Assembly (NCBI RefSeq): GCF_016918015.1
Contig: NZ_JAERMK010000001.1
Location: 62,001 to 126,000, forward strand
Direction of reading: 5' to 3'
Source of the DNA: Glycomyces sp. YM15
Lineage (GTDB): Bacteria > Actinomycetota > Actinomycetes > Mycobacteriales > Micromonosporaceae
DNA length: 64,000 nt
In this document: positions 45,677-59,079 of the stretch, one piece after another
Layout of the letters: every line of letters starts with the position of its first letter
Numbering within the stretch: position 1 is the stretch's first letter
Position numbers and translations under genes: made by a program
Notes under the pieces: model-generated
What the model was told of the DNA's origin: nothing
Seen by the model: only the letters and a program-made list of their open reading frames with translations
Databases searched by the model: none

Positions 45677-47908
45677 CTACCGCTCGGTCGGCTGCACTTC
45701 GAGCGGGATCGCGGCGGCGATCTGTGGGGCGAGTTCGGCGACGAAGCTCGCGGACAGGTGATTGCCGTCGCGGTAGATGAGGAGGTTGCCGACGAGGACG
45801 GGGCAGGTGCCCTGGTCGACGTCGCAGAGCCACGGGGTCGAGTCGACGACGTTGGCGCCGGCGTCGGTGACGGCGTCGATGAGCTGTTCCCGCCGTTCGG
45901 GTTCGACGACCGAGTCCTCGAGGTCGCCGACGCAGACGCTGGCGTCCTGGGGGTTCTCGGCCAGGCAGCCGGGCACGTCTTCGCCGATGTCCGGGTTGTC
46001 GGCCATGTAGTAGACCTCGTCGGCCACCTCCTGGAGCCGGTCCACGGTCGCGACCCAGCCGTCGATCCAGGCCTGGTCGGGGTCGTCGGCGATGACGTCC
46101 TTCTTGTCGAAGGAAGTCGCGACGACGACGTCGGGTTCGACTTCGCCGAGGTAGTCGATGACGTCGTCCTTCCACTCCACGCACTCGGTGTACTCGCGGC
46201 CGAGCTTCGGGTCGTGTTCGCGGACGTCGGCGACGGAGCAGTTCGCCTTGGTCATCACGAGCAGTCGCCAGCCGGAGGCTTCGGCGGTCTGCCTGAGGGC
46301 GGGGAACCATTGGCCGGCATGGGAGTCGCCGTAGAGGACGATGGTCTTGTCGCCCTCGGGGTCGCCGTACCAGCAGTCCTTGTTGATGTTCGGGTCGTCC
46401 CGGTCGATCTGGCAGCCGTCGTCGTTGAGAGCGGGCACGTCCTCGACCGCGCCGTCCAAAGTGGGCGTGAGATTGGCCGGGACGGTGTTCACGTCGGAGG
46501 ATTCGCCGAGCAGCTCCCAGACGGTGGTGTCGTTGCCGGTGATCTCGGTGGCCTCTTCATTCGACTGCTCCGGCATGGGCTGCGCGGCCATGAACAGCGA
46601 GGCGGCGAGGGCGGTGGCGACGAGGCCGCCGCCCATGGCGAGCGCGCGGGAGGGCACCTGGACGAGCGGGCGGCGGGTGCGGATCGGGTTCTCGACGAGG
46701 TAGAACGTGGCGATCGTGAGCAGGAACGCGACGCCCATGAGGACGAGGTGGTGGCGCACACGCACCTCGTCGAGGCCCCACACGGCGGGGCCGATCATGA
46801 TGAGCGGCCAGTGCCAGAGGTAGAGGCCGTACGAGATCTTGCCGATGAACTGGGCGGGCCCGATGCCCAGGAGCATGGTCGCGCCGAAGCGGTGCGGCGC
46901 GCATCCGGCGGCGATGACGAGCGCGGTGCCGACGACGGGCAGGAGCGCTGCGATGCCGGGGAAGACGGTGCGCTCGTCGAGAACGAACACGGAGGCGGTG
47001 ATGAGCGCGAGCCCGGCCCAGGAGGCGAGCGCGGCGGCCCATTTGGGAGCGAGCGCGCGGATGCCTCCCGCGGCAACGGCGATGAGCGCCCCGACGGCGA
47101 GTTCCCATGCGCGCGTGTGGATGCCGAAGTAGGACCAGGTCGGGTCGCTTTGAGTCCAGTTGGCGCTCATCCAGAACGAGACGCCGGCGGCGATGACGAG
47201 GAAGGCCGTGATGGCCGCGGTGCGGCCCGGTCCCCTGTGGCGGTGGCGGGCGGCGGTGAACTTGCCCGGCTTGCCGAGCTTGGCGCCGAGGAATGCGATG
47301 GCCAACAGGACGAGCGGCCAGACGATGTAGAACTGCTCCTCGACTGCGAGCGACCAGAAGTGCTGCAGCGGTGAGGGATCGACCGTGGCGTTGAGGTAGT
47401 CGGTGCCCTCGAGCGCCAGGCGGATGTTGATGACGTTGAGCGCGGCGGTGGCCGCGTCGGCCGAGATCTCGCCGAGGCGGGTGCGGGGCAGCCAGATCCA
47501 GGAGGCGACGAGCGTCGCGAGCAGGACCGTGGCGGCGGCCGGAAGGAGCCGCACGGCACGGCGGGCGTAGAACCCGGCGATGGACACGCTTCCCGTGGTG
47601 TCGATCTCGCGCAGGAGCAGCGAGGTGATGAGAAAGCCTGAGATGACGAAGAAGACGTCGACGCCGACGAATCCTCCGCCCATGTAAGGGAAGCCGATGT
47701 GGGCGGCGATGACGACGCCCACGGCCAGGGCCCTGAGGCCTTCGATGTCGGGCCGCCAGTGGCTGGGGCGCGCACTGGTCGGGTTCTGGTTCTCCTGGTC
47801 CCGCCGGCCGATCCGCTGGATCTGGACGGTCTCGGGATCCCGCTCTGCTATGCGGGCGGCGGCGTCCGCGGACGTCTTCGCCGGTTCTGTTGCGTTGGTC
47901 AGACGCAT
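45677..47908 (-). CDS. Acyltransferase 3 (OafA/YrhL type) with C-terminal SGNH domain
   Basis: 743 aa. N-terminal part (about 50-410) is an acyltransferase-3 membrane domain with ten or more spans: RPDIEGLRALAVGVVIAAHI, GGFVGVDVFFVISGFLIT, FWSLAVEEQFYIVWPL with the catalytic His/Arg region, and ISYGLYLWHWPLIM. The C-terminal part (from about residue 490) is an extracellular SGNH hydrolase domain, block I VLYGDSHAGQWFPAL and the catalytic His in YRDGNHLSASF. Such fusions O-acetylate peptidoglycan, teichoic or capsular sugars. ATG at 47908 was chosen over an earlier in-frame ATG that only adds 44 low-complexity residues. Confidence 0.92.
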   Translation of the reverse strand: MRLTNATEPAKTSADAAARIAERDPETVQIQRIGRRDQENQNPTSARPSHWRPDIEGLRALAVGVVIAAHIGFPYMGGGFVGVDVFFVISGFLITSLLLREIDTTGSVSIAGFYARRAVRLLPAAATVLLATLVASWIWLPRTRLGEISADAATAALNVINIRLALEGTDYLNATVDPSPLQHFWSLAVEEQFYIVWPLVLLAIAFLGAKLGKPGKFTAARHRHRGPGRTAAITAFLVIAAGVSFWMSANWTQSDPTWSYFGIHTRAWELAVGALIAVAAGGIRALAPKWAAALASWAGLALITASVFVLDERTVFPGIAALLPVVGTALVIAAGCAPHRFGATMLLGIGPAQFIGKISYGLYLWHWPLIMIGPAVWGLDEVRVRHHLVLMGVAFLLTIATFYLVENPIRTRRPLVQVPSRALAMGGGLVATALAASLFMAAQPMPEQSNEEATEITGNDTTVWELLGESSDVNTVPANLTPTLDGAVEDVPALNDDGCQIDRDDPNINKDCWYGDPEGDKTIVLYGDSHAGQWFPALRQTAEASGWRLLVMTKANCSVADVREHDPKLGREYTECVEWKDDVIDYLGEVEPDVVVATSFDKKDVIADDPDQAWIDGWVATVDRLQEVADEVYYMADNPDIGEDVPGCLAENPQDASVCVGDLEDSVVEPERREQLIDAVTDAGANVVDSTPWLCDVDQGTCPVLVGNLLIYRDGNHLSASFVAELAPQIAAAIPLEVQPTER

Positions 47909-48100
47909 GAGTGATCGGTCTCCGAACGGTTCACCGGGCATCGGACTCCCAGCCGGGCAGGGCTGGGCTGACTGGGGGTCGGGGTCTTGCCGGGGACGAT
48001 TGCCGACCTTAACACTGACCGCCGATTGGGATCCACCCACTCGAAAACGGTGATGTACCCCTCAGCCGCAGCGTATCGGGGTGGATACGCCACGCGGAGC

Positions 48101-48136
48101 GGCGAGGGCGCCCCGATGTTCGGGGGTGCCCTCGCC
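48101..48136. terminator. Terminator-like hairpin after tesB-like gene
   Basis: GGCGAGGGCGCCCC-GATGTTC-GGGGGTGCCCTCGCC, 13-14 bp stem with one mismatch, 41 bp downstream of the thioesterase stop on the minus strand. The rest of 47909-48176 is promoter space for the acyltransferase gene. Confidence 0.65.
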
Positions 48137-48176
48137 GTGGGTTCTCGTCTGTTTCGGTGTACGCCTGGGACAGGCC

Positions 48177-49085
48177 CTAGGGAACGCCCGGGGGCTCGGG
48201 GGTCCGTCGGAGCAGGCCCTCCTGGGTGGCCGAGGCGAGGTGCACCCCGTCCGCGTCGAAGAACCGGCCCTGGGCCAGCCCGCGGCCGTCGGCCGCGGTC
48301 GGCGACATCGAGTCGTAGAGGATCCAGTCGTCGAAACGGAACGGCCGGTGGAACCACAGAGCGTGGTCGAGGCTCGTCCCGAGGTAGCCGCCGGGGCCCC
48401 AGACCTCGCCGTGGCGGGACAGCACCGAGTCGAGCAGCGTCAGATCGGAGGCGTACGTGAGCACGCACACGTGGATGAGCGGGTCGTCGGGCAGTCTGCC
48501 GTCGGCCTTCATCCACACCCGCTGGTGCTCCTGCGCCGGGCGCTCGCCCGAGGCCGAGAAGCCCGAGCCGCCCCCGGCATAGCGCACGTCGATCGGACGC
48601 GGTACCCGCGACCAGATGCCGAGCCGGTCCGGGTGGGCCTTGAGCTGCTCGCTCAGTGGCGGGATCTCCTCGGGTCGGGCCAGCCCGTTCGGGGCCGGGT
48701 CCGAGTGCTCCAGGCCGCGCTCGCCGGTGTGGAACGAGGCGGACATGAAGAAGATCGTCTGCCCGTTCTGCAACGCCACCGTACGGCGCACGGAGAAGGA
48801 GCGGCCGTCGCGGATGTGCTCGACCTGGTAGACGATCGGCTTCGTCGAGTCGCCGGGGCGCACGAAGTAGCCGTGCAGCGAGTGCACCCGCCGGTCGCCA
48901 GGGACGGTGCGCCCGGCGGCGACCAGTGCCTGGCCGGCCACCTGGCCGCCGAAGACCCGCTGGAGGCCCACCTCGGCCCGCGGACCCCGGAACAGGCCCT
49001 TGTCGATCTCCTCCAGGTCGAGGACGCCGAGGAGCGAGTCCACGGCGTCCTGGCCCACGAGGACTTCACGCCCTGAGCTGTGCAA
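48177..49085 (-). CDS. tesB: Acyl-CoA thioesterase II (TesB)
   Basis: 302 aa, double hotdog fold. GPRAEVGLQRVFGGQVAGQA and VHSLHGYFVRPGDSTKPIVY in the first half; TYASDLTLLDSVL (catalytic Asp), GTSLDHALWFHRPFR (catalytic Ser/Thr region) and GRGLAQGRFFDADGVHLASA (Gln) in the second, with the ending TQEGLLR that is typical of TesB. Hydrolyses acyl-CoA to free fatty acid and CoA. A TTG at 49085 gives the longest form, three bases after the pyk stop; a GTG at 49058 is equally possible. Downstream gene of the pyk transcript. Confidence 0.92.
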   Translation of the reverse strand: MHSSGREVLVGQDAVDSLLGVLDLEEIDKGLFRGPRAEVGLQRVFGGQVAGQALVAAGRTVPGDRRVHSLHGYFVRPGDSTKPIVYQVEHIRDGRSFSVRRTVALQNGQTIFFMSASFHTGERGLEHSDPAPNGLARPEEIPPLSEQLKAHPDRLGIWSRVPRPIDVRYAGGGSGFSASGERPAQEHQRVWMKADGRLPDDPLIHVCVLTYASDLTLLDSVLSRHGEVWGPGGYLGTSLDHALWFHRPFRFDDWILYDSMSPTAADGRGLAQGRFFDADGVHLASATQEGLLRRTPEPPGVP

Positions 49086-49088
49086 CGG

Positions 49089-50498
49089 TCAGGAGCCGAT
49101 CTGGTGGACCCGGACGGTGTTCGTCGAGCCGGGGGTCCCGGCCGGCGTGCCGGCCACGATGACGACGAGGTCGCCCGGCTCCGCGAGGTGGTGCTCCTGC
49201 ATGGTCTTGTCGACCAGCTTGAACATCGCGTCGGTGTGGTCCACGTGCTCGACCAGGTAGGAGTCGGTGCCCCAGGACAGCGCCATCTGGTTGCGGACGC
49301 TCTCGATCGGGGTGAGCCCGTAGATCGGGCGGTCCGGCTTGAGGCGGGCGAGGCGCTTCACGGTGTCACCGGTCTGGGTGAACGCGACGAGGGCCTTCGC
49401 ACCGATCGCGTCGGCGATGTCGGCGGCCGCGTGGGTCACCGCGCCCGACTTCGTCTTCGGGTCGTGCAGCAGTTCGCGCAGCGGGATCGGGCCGTTCTCG
49501 GTGGTCTCCACGATCTTGGCCATGGTGCGCACGGTCCCGATCGGGTACTTGCCGACCGAGGTCTCACCGGAGAGCATCACGGCGTCGGTGCCGTCCAGGA
49601 CGGCGTTGGCGACGTCGGAGACCTCGGCGCGGGTGGGCCGGGCGTTCTCGATCATCGAGTCGAGCATCTGGGTCGCGACGATCACGGGCTTCGCGTTCTC
49701 GCGGCAGAGGTTCACGATCTCCTTCTGCACGATCGGGACCTCGTCGAGGGGCATTTCGACGCCCAGGTCGCCGCGGGCGACCATGACGCCGTCGAAGGCC
49801 AGGACGATCTCCTCGAGGCGCGCGACGGCCTCGGGCTTCTCGACCTTCGCGATGATCGGGCGGCGCACGCCGACCTCGTCCATCACCTTGTGGCCCAAGC
49901 GGACGTCATCGGGGGTGCGCACGAACGACATCGCGATGAGGTCCACGCCGAGGTTCAGCGCGAACTTCATGTCGGAGATGTCCTTCTCGGACAGCGCCGG
50001 CACGGAGATGTTCACGTTCGGCAGCGACAGGCCCTTGTTGTTCGAGACCGGGCCGCCCTCGACCACGAGACACTCGACGTCGGTGTCGTCGGCGCTGAGC
50101 ACCTCGAGGGCCAGCTTGCCGTCGTCCACCAGGAGGCGGTCGCCCTTGGAGACCTCGGCCGGCAGCTTCTTGTAGGTGCAGGACACGCGGTCGTGGGTGC
50201 CGTCGATGTCGTCCGAGGTGATCTTGATGCGGTCGCCCGCGTCCCACTGCTCGGTGCCGTTGACGAAGGTGCCCAGGCGGATCTTGGGGCCCTGCATGTC
50301 GGCCAGGATGGCTACGGGCTTCCCGGCGGCGTCGGCGGCCTCGCGGACCATCTGATAGACGGCCTCGTGGTCGGCCTGGGCGCCATGGGAGAAGTTCATG
50401 CGGGCGACGTTCATGCCGGCGTCGATCAGCCCGGCCATACGCTCGGGCGTGGCCGTGGCAGGCCCGATGGTGCAGACGATTTTTGCTCTACGAGTCAC
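49089..50498 (-). CDS. pyk: Pyruvate kinase
   Basis: Converts phosphoenolpyruvate and ADP to pyruvate and ATP. 469 aa with the family blocks in order: TRRAKIVCTIGPATATPERM, ARMNFSHG, DMQGPKIRLGTF, LSEKDISDMKFALNLGVDLI, AKVEKPEAVARLEEI, VARGDLGVEMPLDEVP, TQMLDSMIENARPTRAEVSD and LSGETSVGKYP. All Mg2+, K+ and PEP site residues are there. GTG start at 50498. It leads a two-gene unit with tesB and lies behind the gltBD terminator. Confidence 0.97.
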   Translation of the reverse strand: MTRRAKIVCTIGPATATPERMAGLIDAGMNVARMNFSHGAQADHEAVYQMVREAADAAGKPVAILADMQGPKIRLGTFVNGTEQWDAGDRIKITSDDIDGTHDRVSCTYKKLPAEVSKGDRLLVDDGKLALEVLSADDTDVECLVVEGGPVSNNKGLSLPNVNISVPALSEKDISDMKFALNLGVDLIAMSFVRTPDDVRLGHKVMDEVGVRRPIIAKVEKPEAVARLEEIVLAFDGVMVARGDLGVEMPLDEVPIVQKEIVNLCRENAKPVIVATQMLDSMIENARPTRAEVSDVANAVLDGTDAVMLSGETSVGKYPIGTVRTMAKIVETTENGPIPLRELLHDPKTKSGAVTHAAADIADAIGAKALVAFTQTGDTVKRLARLKPDRPIYGLTPIESVRNQMALSWGTDSYLVEHVDHTDAMFKLVDKTMQEHHLAEPGDLVVIVAGTPAGTPGSTNTVRVHQIGS

Positions 50499-50589
50499 CC
50501 TGCGAGCTTATATCGGACGCCTACTCGCACTCGCAGGGTCTCCGCAGTTGAGAGGTGGAATTCACCGCTGCGGGAATGCAAAACAAACG

Positions 50590-50638
50590 TAGGCGGAATT
50601 GAGCGCTAGTGGATATTCACTGCGCTCAATTCCGCCTA
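50590..50638 (-). terminator. Strong hairpin terminating gltBD
   Basis: TAGGCGGAATTGAGCGC pairs with GCGCTCAATTCCGCCTA; a bulged T and four more pairs extend the stem toward a GATATT-type loop. It sits seven bases after the gltD stop on the minus strand and 92 bp before pyk. Confidence 0.8.
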
Positions 50639-50644
50639 TTGCAC

Positions 50645-52106
50645 TTACGCGATGAGCGCCTGTGCGTTCGATTCGACCGGCGCCGGAAGCGCCGTCTGGC
50701 CCCCGAGGAAACGATGCGCCGCGGCGGCCGCGGCGCGGCCCTCGGCGATCGCCCACACGATGAGCGAGGCGCCGCGATGGGCGTCGCCCGCGACGAACAC
50801 GCCGGGCGCGTCCGTCTGCCAGTCCTCGCCGCAGTCGATCACGTTGCGCCGGGAGCGCTCGATCCCGAACTGCCGCAGCAGCGGCTGGTCCTCGGTGCCC
50901 GCGAAGCCGATCGCCAGCAGGACGAGGTCCGCCGGGACGATCTGTTCGGTGCCCTCGACCGGGATGATGTCGCGGCGGCCCTGGGACTTGTCGACCCGGA
51001 CCTCGCTGAAGCGCATCTGGCGCACGTGCCCGTGCTCGTCGCCGATGAACTCGGCGGCCGCGGACGCGTAGTTGCGCTCCCCGCCCTCCTCGTGCGCCGG
51101 GTAGTTGCGCACGATGACCGGCCAGGTCGGCCACGGGTCCTTGCCCGCGTCGCGCGTCTCCGGCGGCGTCGGGTACAGGTCGAGCTGGCGCACCGAGGCC
51201 GCGCCCTGCCGGTGGGCCACGCCCAGGCAGTCCGCGCCGGTGTCGCCGCCGCCGATGATGACGACGTGCTTGCCCTTGGCGTCGATCGGCGCGAACGGGG
51301 CCTTGCCCGCGACCACCTGGTTGGCGCCCACGAGGTGCTCCATCGCCTGGTGGATGCCCGCGAGCTCGCGGCCCGGCTGCTCCGTCTCGCGCCCTTCGAG
51401 CGCGCCCACGGCCAGGATCACCGCGTCATGGCGTTCGCGCAGGTCGGCAGCGGTGATGTCGACGCCCACATTGGTGTCGCAGGCGAATTCGACGCCCTCC
51501 GCTTCCATCTGCTCGATGCGCCGGTCGATCTGGTGCTTCTCCAGCTTGAAGTCCGGGATGCCGTAGCGCAGCAGGCCGCCGGGGGCGTCGTCGCGCTCGT
51601 AGACCGTGACCGCGTGGCCCGCGCGGGCCAGCTGCTGGGCCGCCGCCAGGCCCGCCGGGCCCGAGCCGACCACCGCGACGGACTTGCCGCTGGAGTGCTC
51701 GGCCGGCTGCGGCCGGACGTTCGCGTCGTCGAACGCGCGGTCGATGATCTCGACCTCGATGTTCTTGATGGTCACCGGGTCGTCCCCGATGCCCAGCACG
51801 CACGCCGCCTCGCACGGGGCCGGGCAGAGCCGCCCGGTGAACTCCGGGAAGTTGTTCGTCGCGTGCAGCTGCTCGATCGCCGCGCCCCACCGGCCCGTGC
51901 GGGCCAGGTCGTTCCACTCGGGAATCCGGTTCCCCAGCGGGCAGCCGTTGTGGCAGAACGGGATACCGCAGTCCATGCAGCGCGAGGCCTGCGCCGTGAC
52001 GAGGTCCTTGGAGGTGCGGGTGTAGACCTCGCGGTTGTCGAGGATGCGCACCGGCACGGGGCGCTTCTTCGGCACCGCGCGGCCGTGCTCGAGGAATCCG
52101 CTCGGA

Positions 52107-52114
<8 letters not shown>
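50645..52114 (-). CDS. gltD: Glutamate synthase small subunit
   Basis: 489-aa NADPH-binding flavoprotein that feeds electrons to GltB. N-terminal Cys clusters for the two [4Fe-4S] centres: [18 protein letters not shown] and [17 protein letters not shown] site [20 protein letters not shown] and NADPH site [14 protein letters not shown] are intact; second FAD motif near the end [19 protein letters not shown]. The start overlaps the gltB stop by 8 bp, so translation is coupled. Completes the GOGAT reaction: glutamine + 2-oxoglutarate + NADPH to two glutamates. Confidence 0.96.
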
Positions 52115-56618
<4,504 letters not shown>

Positions 56619-56975
56619 CCGTGGCCTCCTTCGTCGTCGAGGGCTCCAGCAGCAGGTGGGGGCGCGGAGCACTACGGTGTTTCATACGGGACGACGTCGG
56701 CCCGAGAGAATGCAAAGTGTCAGACGAGTGTAATGCATCGCTCATCTGATGGACACCATCGTCCTACGATCCGAGCAGGTGGAGCGGTTTTTCTCACGTG
56801 TGCGACGGAAACCGCGCAATCGCTTCGTAATGACCGCGTAACGCATCGGCACCTGTGGGACAGTCGGCGCGAACCGGTGGCGCCCGGTGGTTAGAGTGAA
56901 CCCACATTTCGCACGGTGCCCACCCCCCGTGCACGGACACCCCTCCACAGTACGTTCGCAAGGAGCAATGCACCA
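56619..56975. promoter_or_regulatory. Divergent control region gltB / proline-rich membrane protein
   Basis: No gene in 357 bp. On the gltB side CAGACGAG-N12-CTCATCTG (56721-56748; 7 of 8 arm bases pair, central ATGCAT). Further on GCGGTTT...AAACCGC arms at about 56783-56814. Next to the ATG at 56976 is AAGGAG. A possible nitrogen-control site for gltB is inference only. Confidence 0.45.
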
Positions 56976-58016
56976 ATGAGCTATCCCCCGCCCCCTGGCT
57001 ACGGACAGCAGCCGCAGCAGCAGCCGGGTTACCCGCCGCAGCAGGGCGGGTACGCCCCCCAGCCGCCGCAGCAGCCCTACGGCCAGCCGCCCCAGCCCGG
57101 TTACGGCGCGCCGCAGCAGCCCACTTACGGCGCCCCCCAGCAGCCCGGTTACGGCGCTCCCCAGCAGCCCGGCTATCCGCCCCAGCAGCCGGGCAACCCG
57201 TACGGCCCGCCCCCGATCCCGCCGGGCGGCGGCGGTGGCGGCGGCGGTTTCGGGAACTTCGCCAAGGAGACCGGCAAGGGCATCCTCTGGCGCGTCCTCG
57301 CCGCGGTCGCCGTCCTCCTCATCGGCGGCATCGTCGTCGTCGTCCGGATGCTCGCCAACGACGAGAGCGCCGGAGAGGCGCTCGACCACCTCAACGACGA
57401 CAAGCTCAAGCCCAGCGCCGCCGAAGGCGACTGCATGATCCAGGACTGGGACTCCAGCGACTCCTCGCTCGACGACCCGACCGATAGCCTCATCGTGGAC
57501 TGCTCGGACCCGACCGCGTTCTGGACCATCACCGCGGTCGACGACTCGATCGAGACCGAGACCGACGCCCTCGGCGACGTCCCGGACTTCACCGAGTTCA
57601 CCACGATGTGCGGCGATGAGATCCTCGCCCGCACCCCCGGTCAGCTGTGGAAGGACTTCTACTACATCTACACGATCGGCGACTACTACATCGACTACGC
57701 CTTCTGCCTGGAGGCGATCGACAAGGCCGACGCCAACGGGCAGACGCCGCGCACCCCGGACGTCGGCCAGTGCTTCAACGACGCCGACGACTGGTACACC
57801 GTCGACTGCGGCGCGGCCGACGCGTACTACGAGGTCACCGACGTCCTGCTGGTCGACCCGCCCGCGGTCATGACCGAGGACGAGATCTACAACCGCACCT
57901 CCGAGTGCAGTGGTGGCGACTCGTACACCTGGCTGAACCAGAAGTCGACCGACACGATCGACATCGACACCAGCGACAACCCGGTCACCGCGATCTACTG
58001 CTACACCTCCCTGTAG
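56976..58016 (+). CDS. Proline/glutamine-rich membrane protein with two LppU-like Cys domains
   Basis: 346 aa. Residues 1-90 are Pro, Gln, Gly and Tyr-rich with an 8-aa repeat GYGAPQQP (three units). A single span (LWRVLAAVAVLLIGGIVVVV) follows at about 105-125; the rest is extracellular. That part holds two similar domains of the four-Cys pattern seen in LppU/SCO3897-like proteins: EGDCMIQDW, IVDCSDPTAFW, TMCGDE, AFCLEA and VGQCFNDADDWYTVDCGAAD, SECSGGD, AIYCYTSL. Function of the family is not known. The next gene encodes a one-domain relative, so these are diverged duplicates. AAGGAG ten bases before the ATG. Confidence 0.82.
   Translation: MSYPPPPGYGQQPQQQPGYPPQQGGYAPQPPQQPYGQPPQPGYGAPQQPTYGAPQQPGYGAPQQPGYPPQQPGNPYGPPPIPPGGGGGGGGFGNFAKETGKGILWRVLAAVAVLLIGGIVVVVRMLANDESAGEALDHLNDDKLKPSAAEGDCMIQDWDSSDSSLDDPTDSLIVDCSDPTAFWTITAVDDSIETETDALGDVPDFTEFTTMCGDEILARTPGQLWKDFYYIYTIGDYYIDYAFCLEAIDKADANGQTPRTPDVGQCFNDADDWYTVDCGAADAYYEVTDVLLVDPPAVMTEDEIYNRTSECSGGDSYTWLNQKSTDTIDIDTSDNPVTAIYCYTSL
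57099..57191 (+). repeat. 24-bp coding repeat (GYGAPQQP units)
   Basis: Three full 24-bp units at 57099, 57123 and 57147 and a shortened variant from 57171 code for the Tyr/Pro/Gln-rich N-terminal tail of the membrane protein. Confidence 0.8.
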
Positions 58017-58034
58017 CCGCGAGACCGAGCATTG

Positions 58035-58065
58035 AGGGCCGCCCCGTCCGGGGCGGCCCTTTTTC
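58035..58065 (+). terminator. Rho-independent terminator
   Basis: AGGGCCGCCCCG-TC-CGGGGCGGCCCT followed by TTTT, 18 bp after the stop of the preceding gene. Directly next to it, CGGTGCCGCGGCACCG (58065-58080) is a perfect 16-bp palindrome. Confidence 0.88.
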
Positions 58066-58224
58066 GGTGCCGCGGCACCGATTTGTCGCACGCATACAGC
58101 GTGAACAGTGGTGATTCGAACGCTTGCGGAGACACGAGGGACGAACGCGTCGCGCCGGAGCAATATGATGGAGCCCAAGCGCATCCACAACGCCCAAGAG
58201 CCCGGCCACGCGACGGAGAACCCC

Positions 58225-59007
58225 ATGACCTATCCCCCGCCGAACCCCTACGACCCCAACCAGTCGCCTGGATACGGCCAGCCCTCGCCCGCACCCCAGC
58301 ACTACACGACCGACGCCGACCCGTACTCCCGCCCCGACCCGTACAGCCCCGGCGCCGGCTACCAGACCGCCCCGAGCCACCCGAACAGCGCCCCGCCCGG
58401 GCAGCCCTACTCCCCCGGGCCCGCGTACGCGCAGACCGGCGGTTACCAGCCCCCGGTCGGACCGCCCGGCGGCGCCTTCCAGCCCGGTCAGGCCGCGCCC
58501 CCGCCGCCCCGCGGGAACTCGAACACGCCGCTCCTCATCACGCTCGTGGTCATCGCGGTCGCCGTCATCGCCGGCGGGATCATGGTCGGCATCAGCATGA
58601 GCGGCGGGGACGACCCCGACCCGGAGAAGACCACCGCCGCCGCGGAGACCTCCGAGGCCGCCGAGGAGACCAGCGAGGCCGCGCCGACCGACGAGGAAGA
58701 GACGACGGCCGAGGGCGAATCGGTCTACCGCGTTCCCGCCGAAGGCGAATGCATCGAGAACAACCAGGCGGGCTTCTATGTCGTCGACTGCGGCGCCGAC
58801 ACCGCCTACTGGGAGGTCCTCAAGGTCGTGCAGGCTCCCGAGGACCCCGAGCCGACCGACCCGGCCCACTCGGTCGCGGCCGCCGACGCCTGCGCGGGCA
58901 CCGGCAACACCAACTACTACTACACCGACACCGCGATCGCGGCCGGCCGCGACTGGGACCCCGACATCGACTCGATCACCGCGATCTACTGCGTGAAGGA
59001 AGTCTAG
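58225..59007 (+). CDS. Proline-rich membrane protein with one LppU-like Cys domain
   Basis: 260 aa, paralogue of the preceding protein: Pro/Tyr/Gln-rich cytosolic tail (YPPPNPYDPNQSPGYGQ...), one span (LLITLVVIAVAVIAGGIM), an Ala/Glu/Thr linker (EKTTAAAETSEAAEETSEAA) and one four-Cys domain: EGECIENNQ, YVVDCGADTAYWEV, ADACAGTG, AIYCVKEV. The end DSITAIYC is the same as NPVTAIYC in the neighbour. GGAG lies 6 nt before the ATG at 58225; an upstream in-frame ATG adds 39 residues without likeness. A terminator separates the two genes, so each has its own promoter. Confidence 0.82.
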   Translation: MTYPPPNPYDPNQSPGYGQPSPAPQHYTTDADPYSRPDPYSPGAGYQTAPSHPNSAPPGQPYSPGPAYAQTGGYQPPVGPPGGAFQPGQAAPPPPRGNSNTPLLITLVVIAVAVIAGGIMVGISMSGGDDPDPEKTTAAAETSEAAEETSEAAPTDEEETTAEGESVYRVPAEGECIENNQAGFYVVDCGADTAYWEVLKVVQAPEDPEPTDPAHSVAAADACAGTGNTNYYYTDTAIAAGRDWDPDIDSITAIYCVKEV

Positions 59008-59079
59008 AAACGGCCGCGGGAGGCGCTGCGCCGCTTTCGTACTCGACGGGCGCGCACCTCCGCGGGCTACGATCGGACC

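Noticed and set aside
57099-57191. Regularly spaced repeats considered as CRISPR-like
   Set aside because: They are coding 24-bp units without spacers. No CRISPR array or cas gene is in the window.
56742-58226. 494-codon minus-strand frame over the proline-rich membrane protein
   Set aside because: Antisense shadow, and it would cover the gltB upstream region; the plus-strand gene has a ribosome site, membrane span and Cys pattern.
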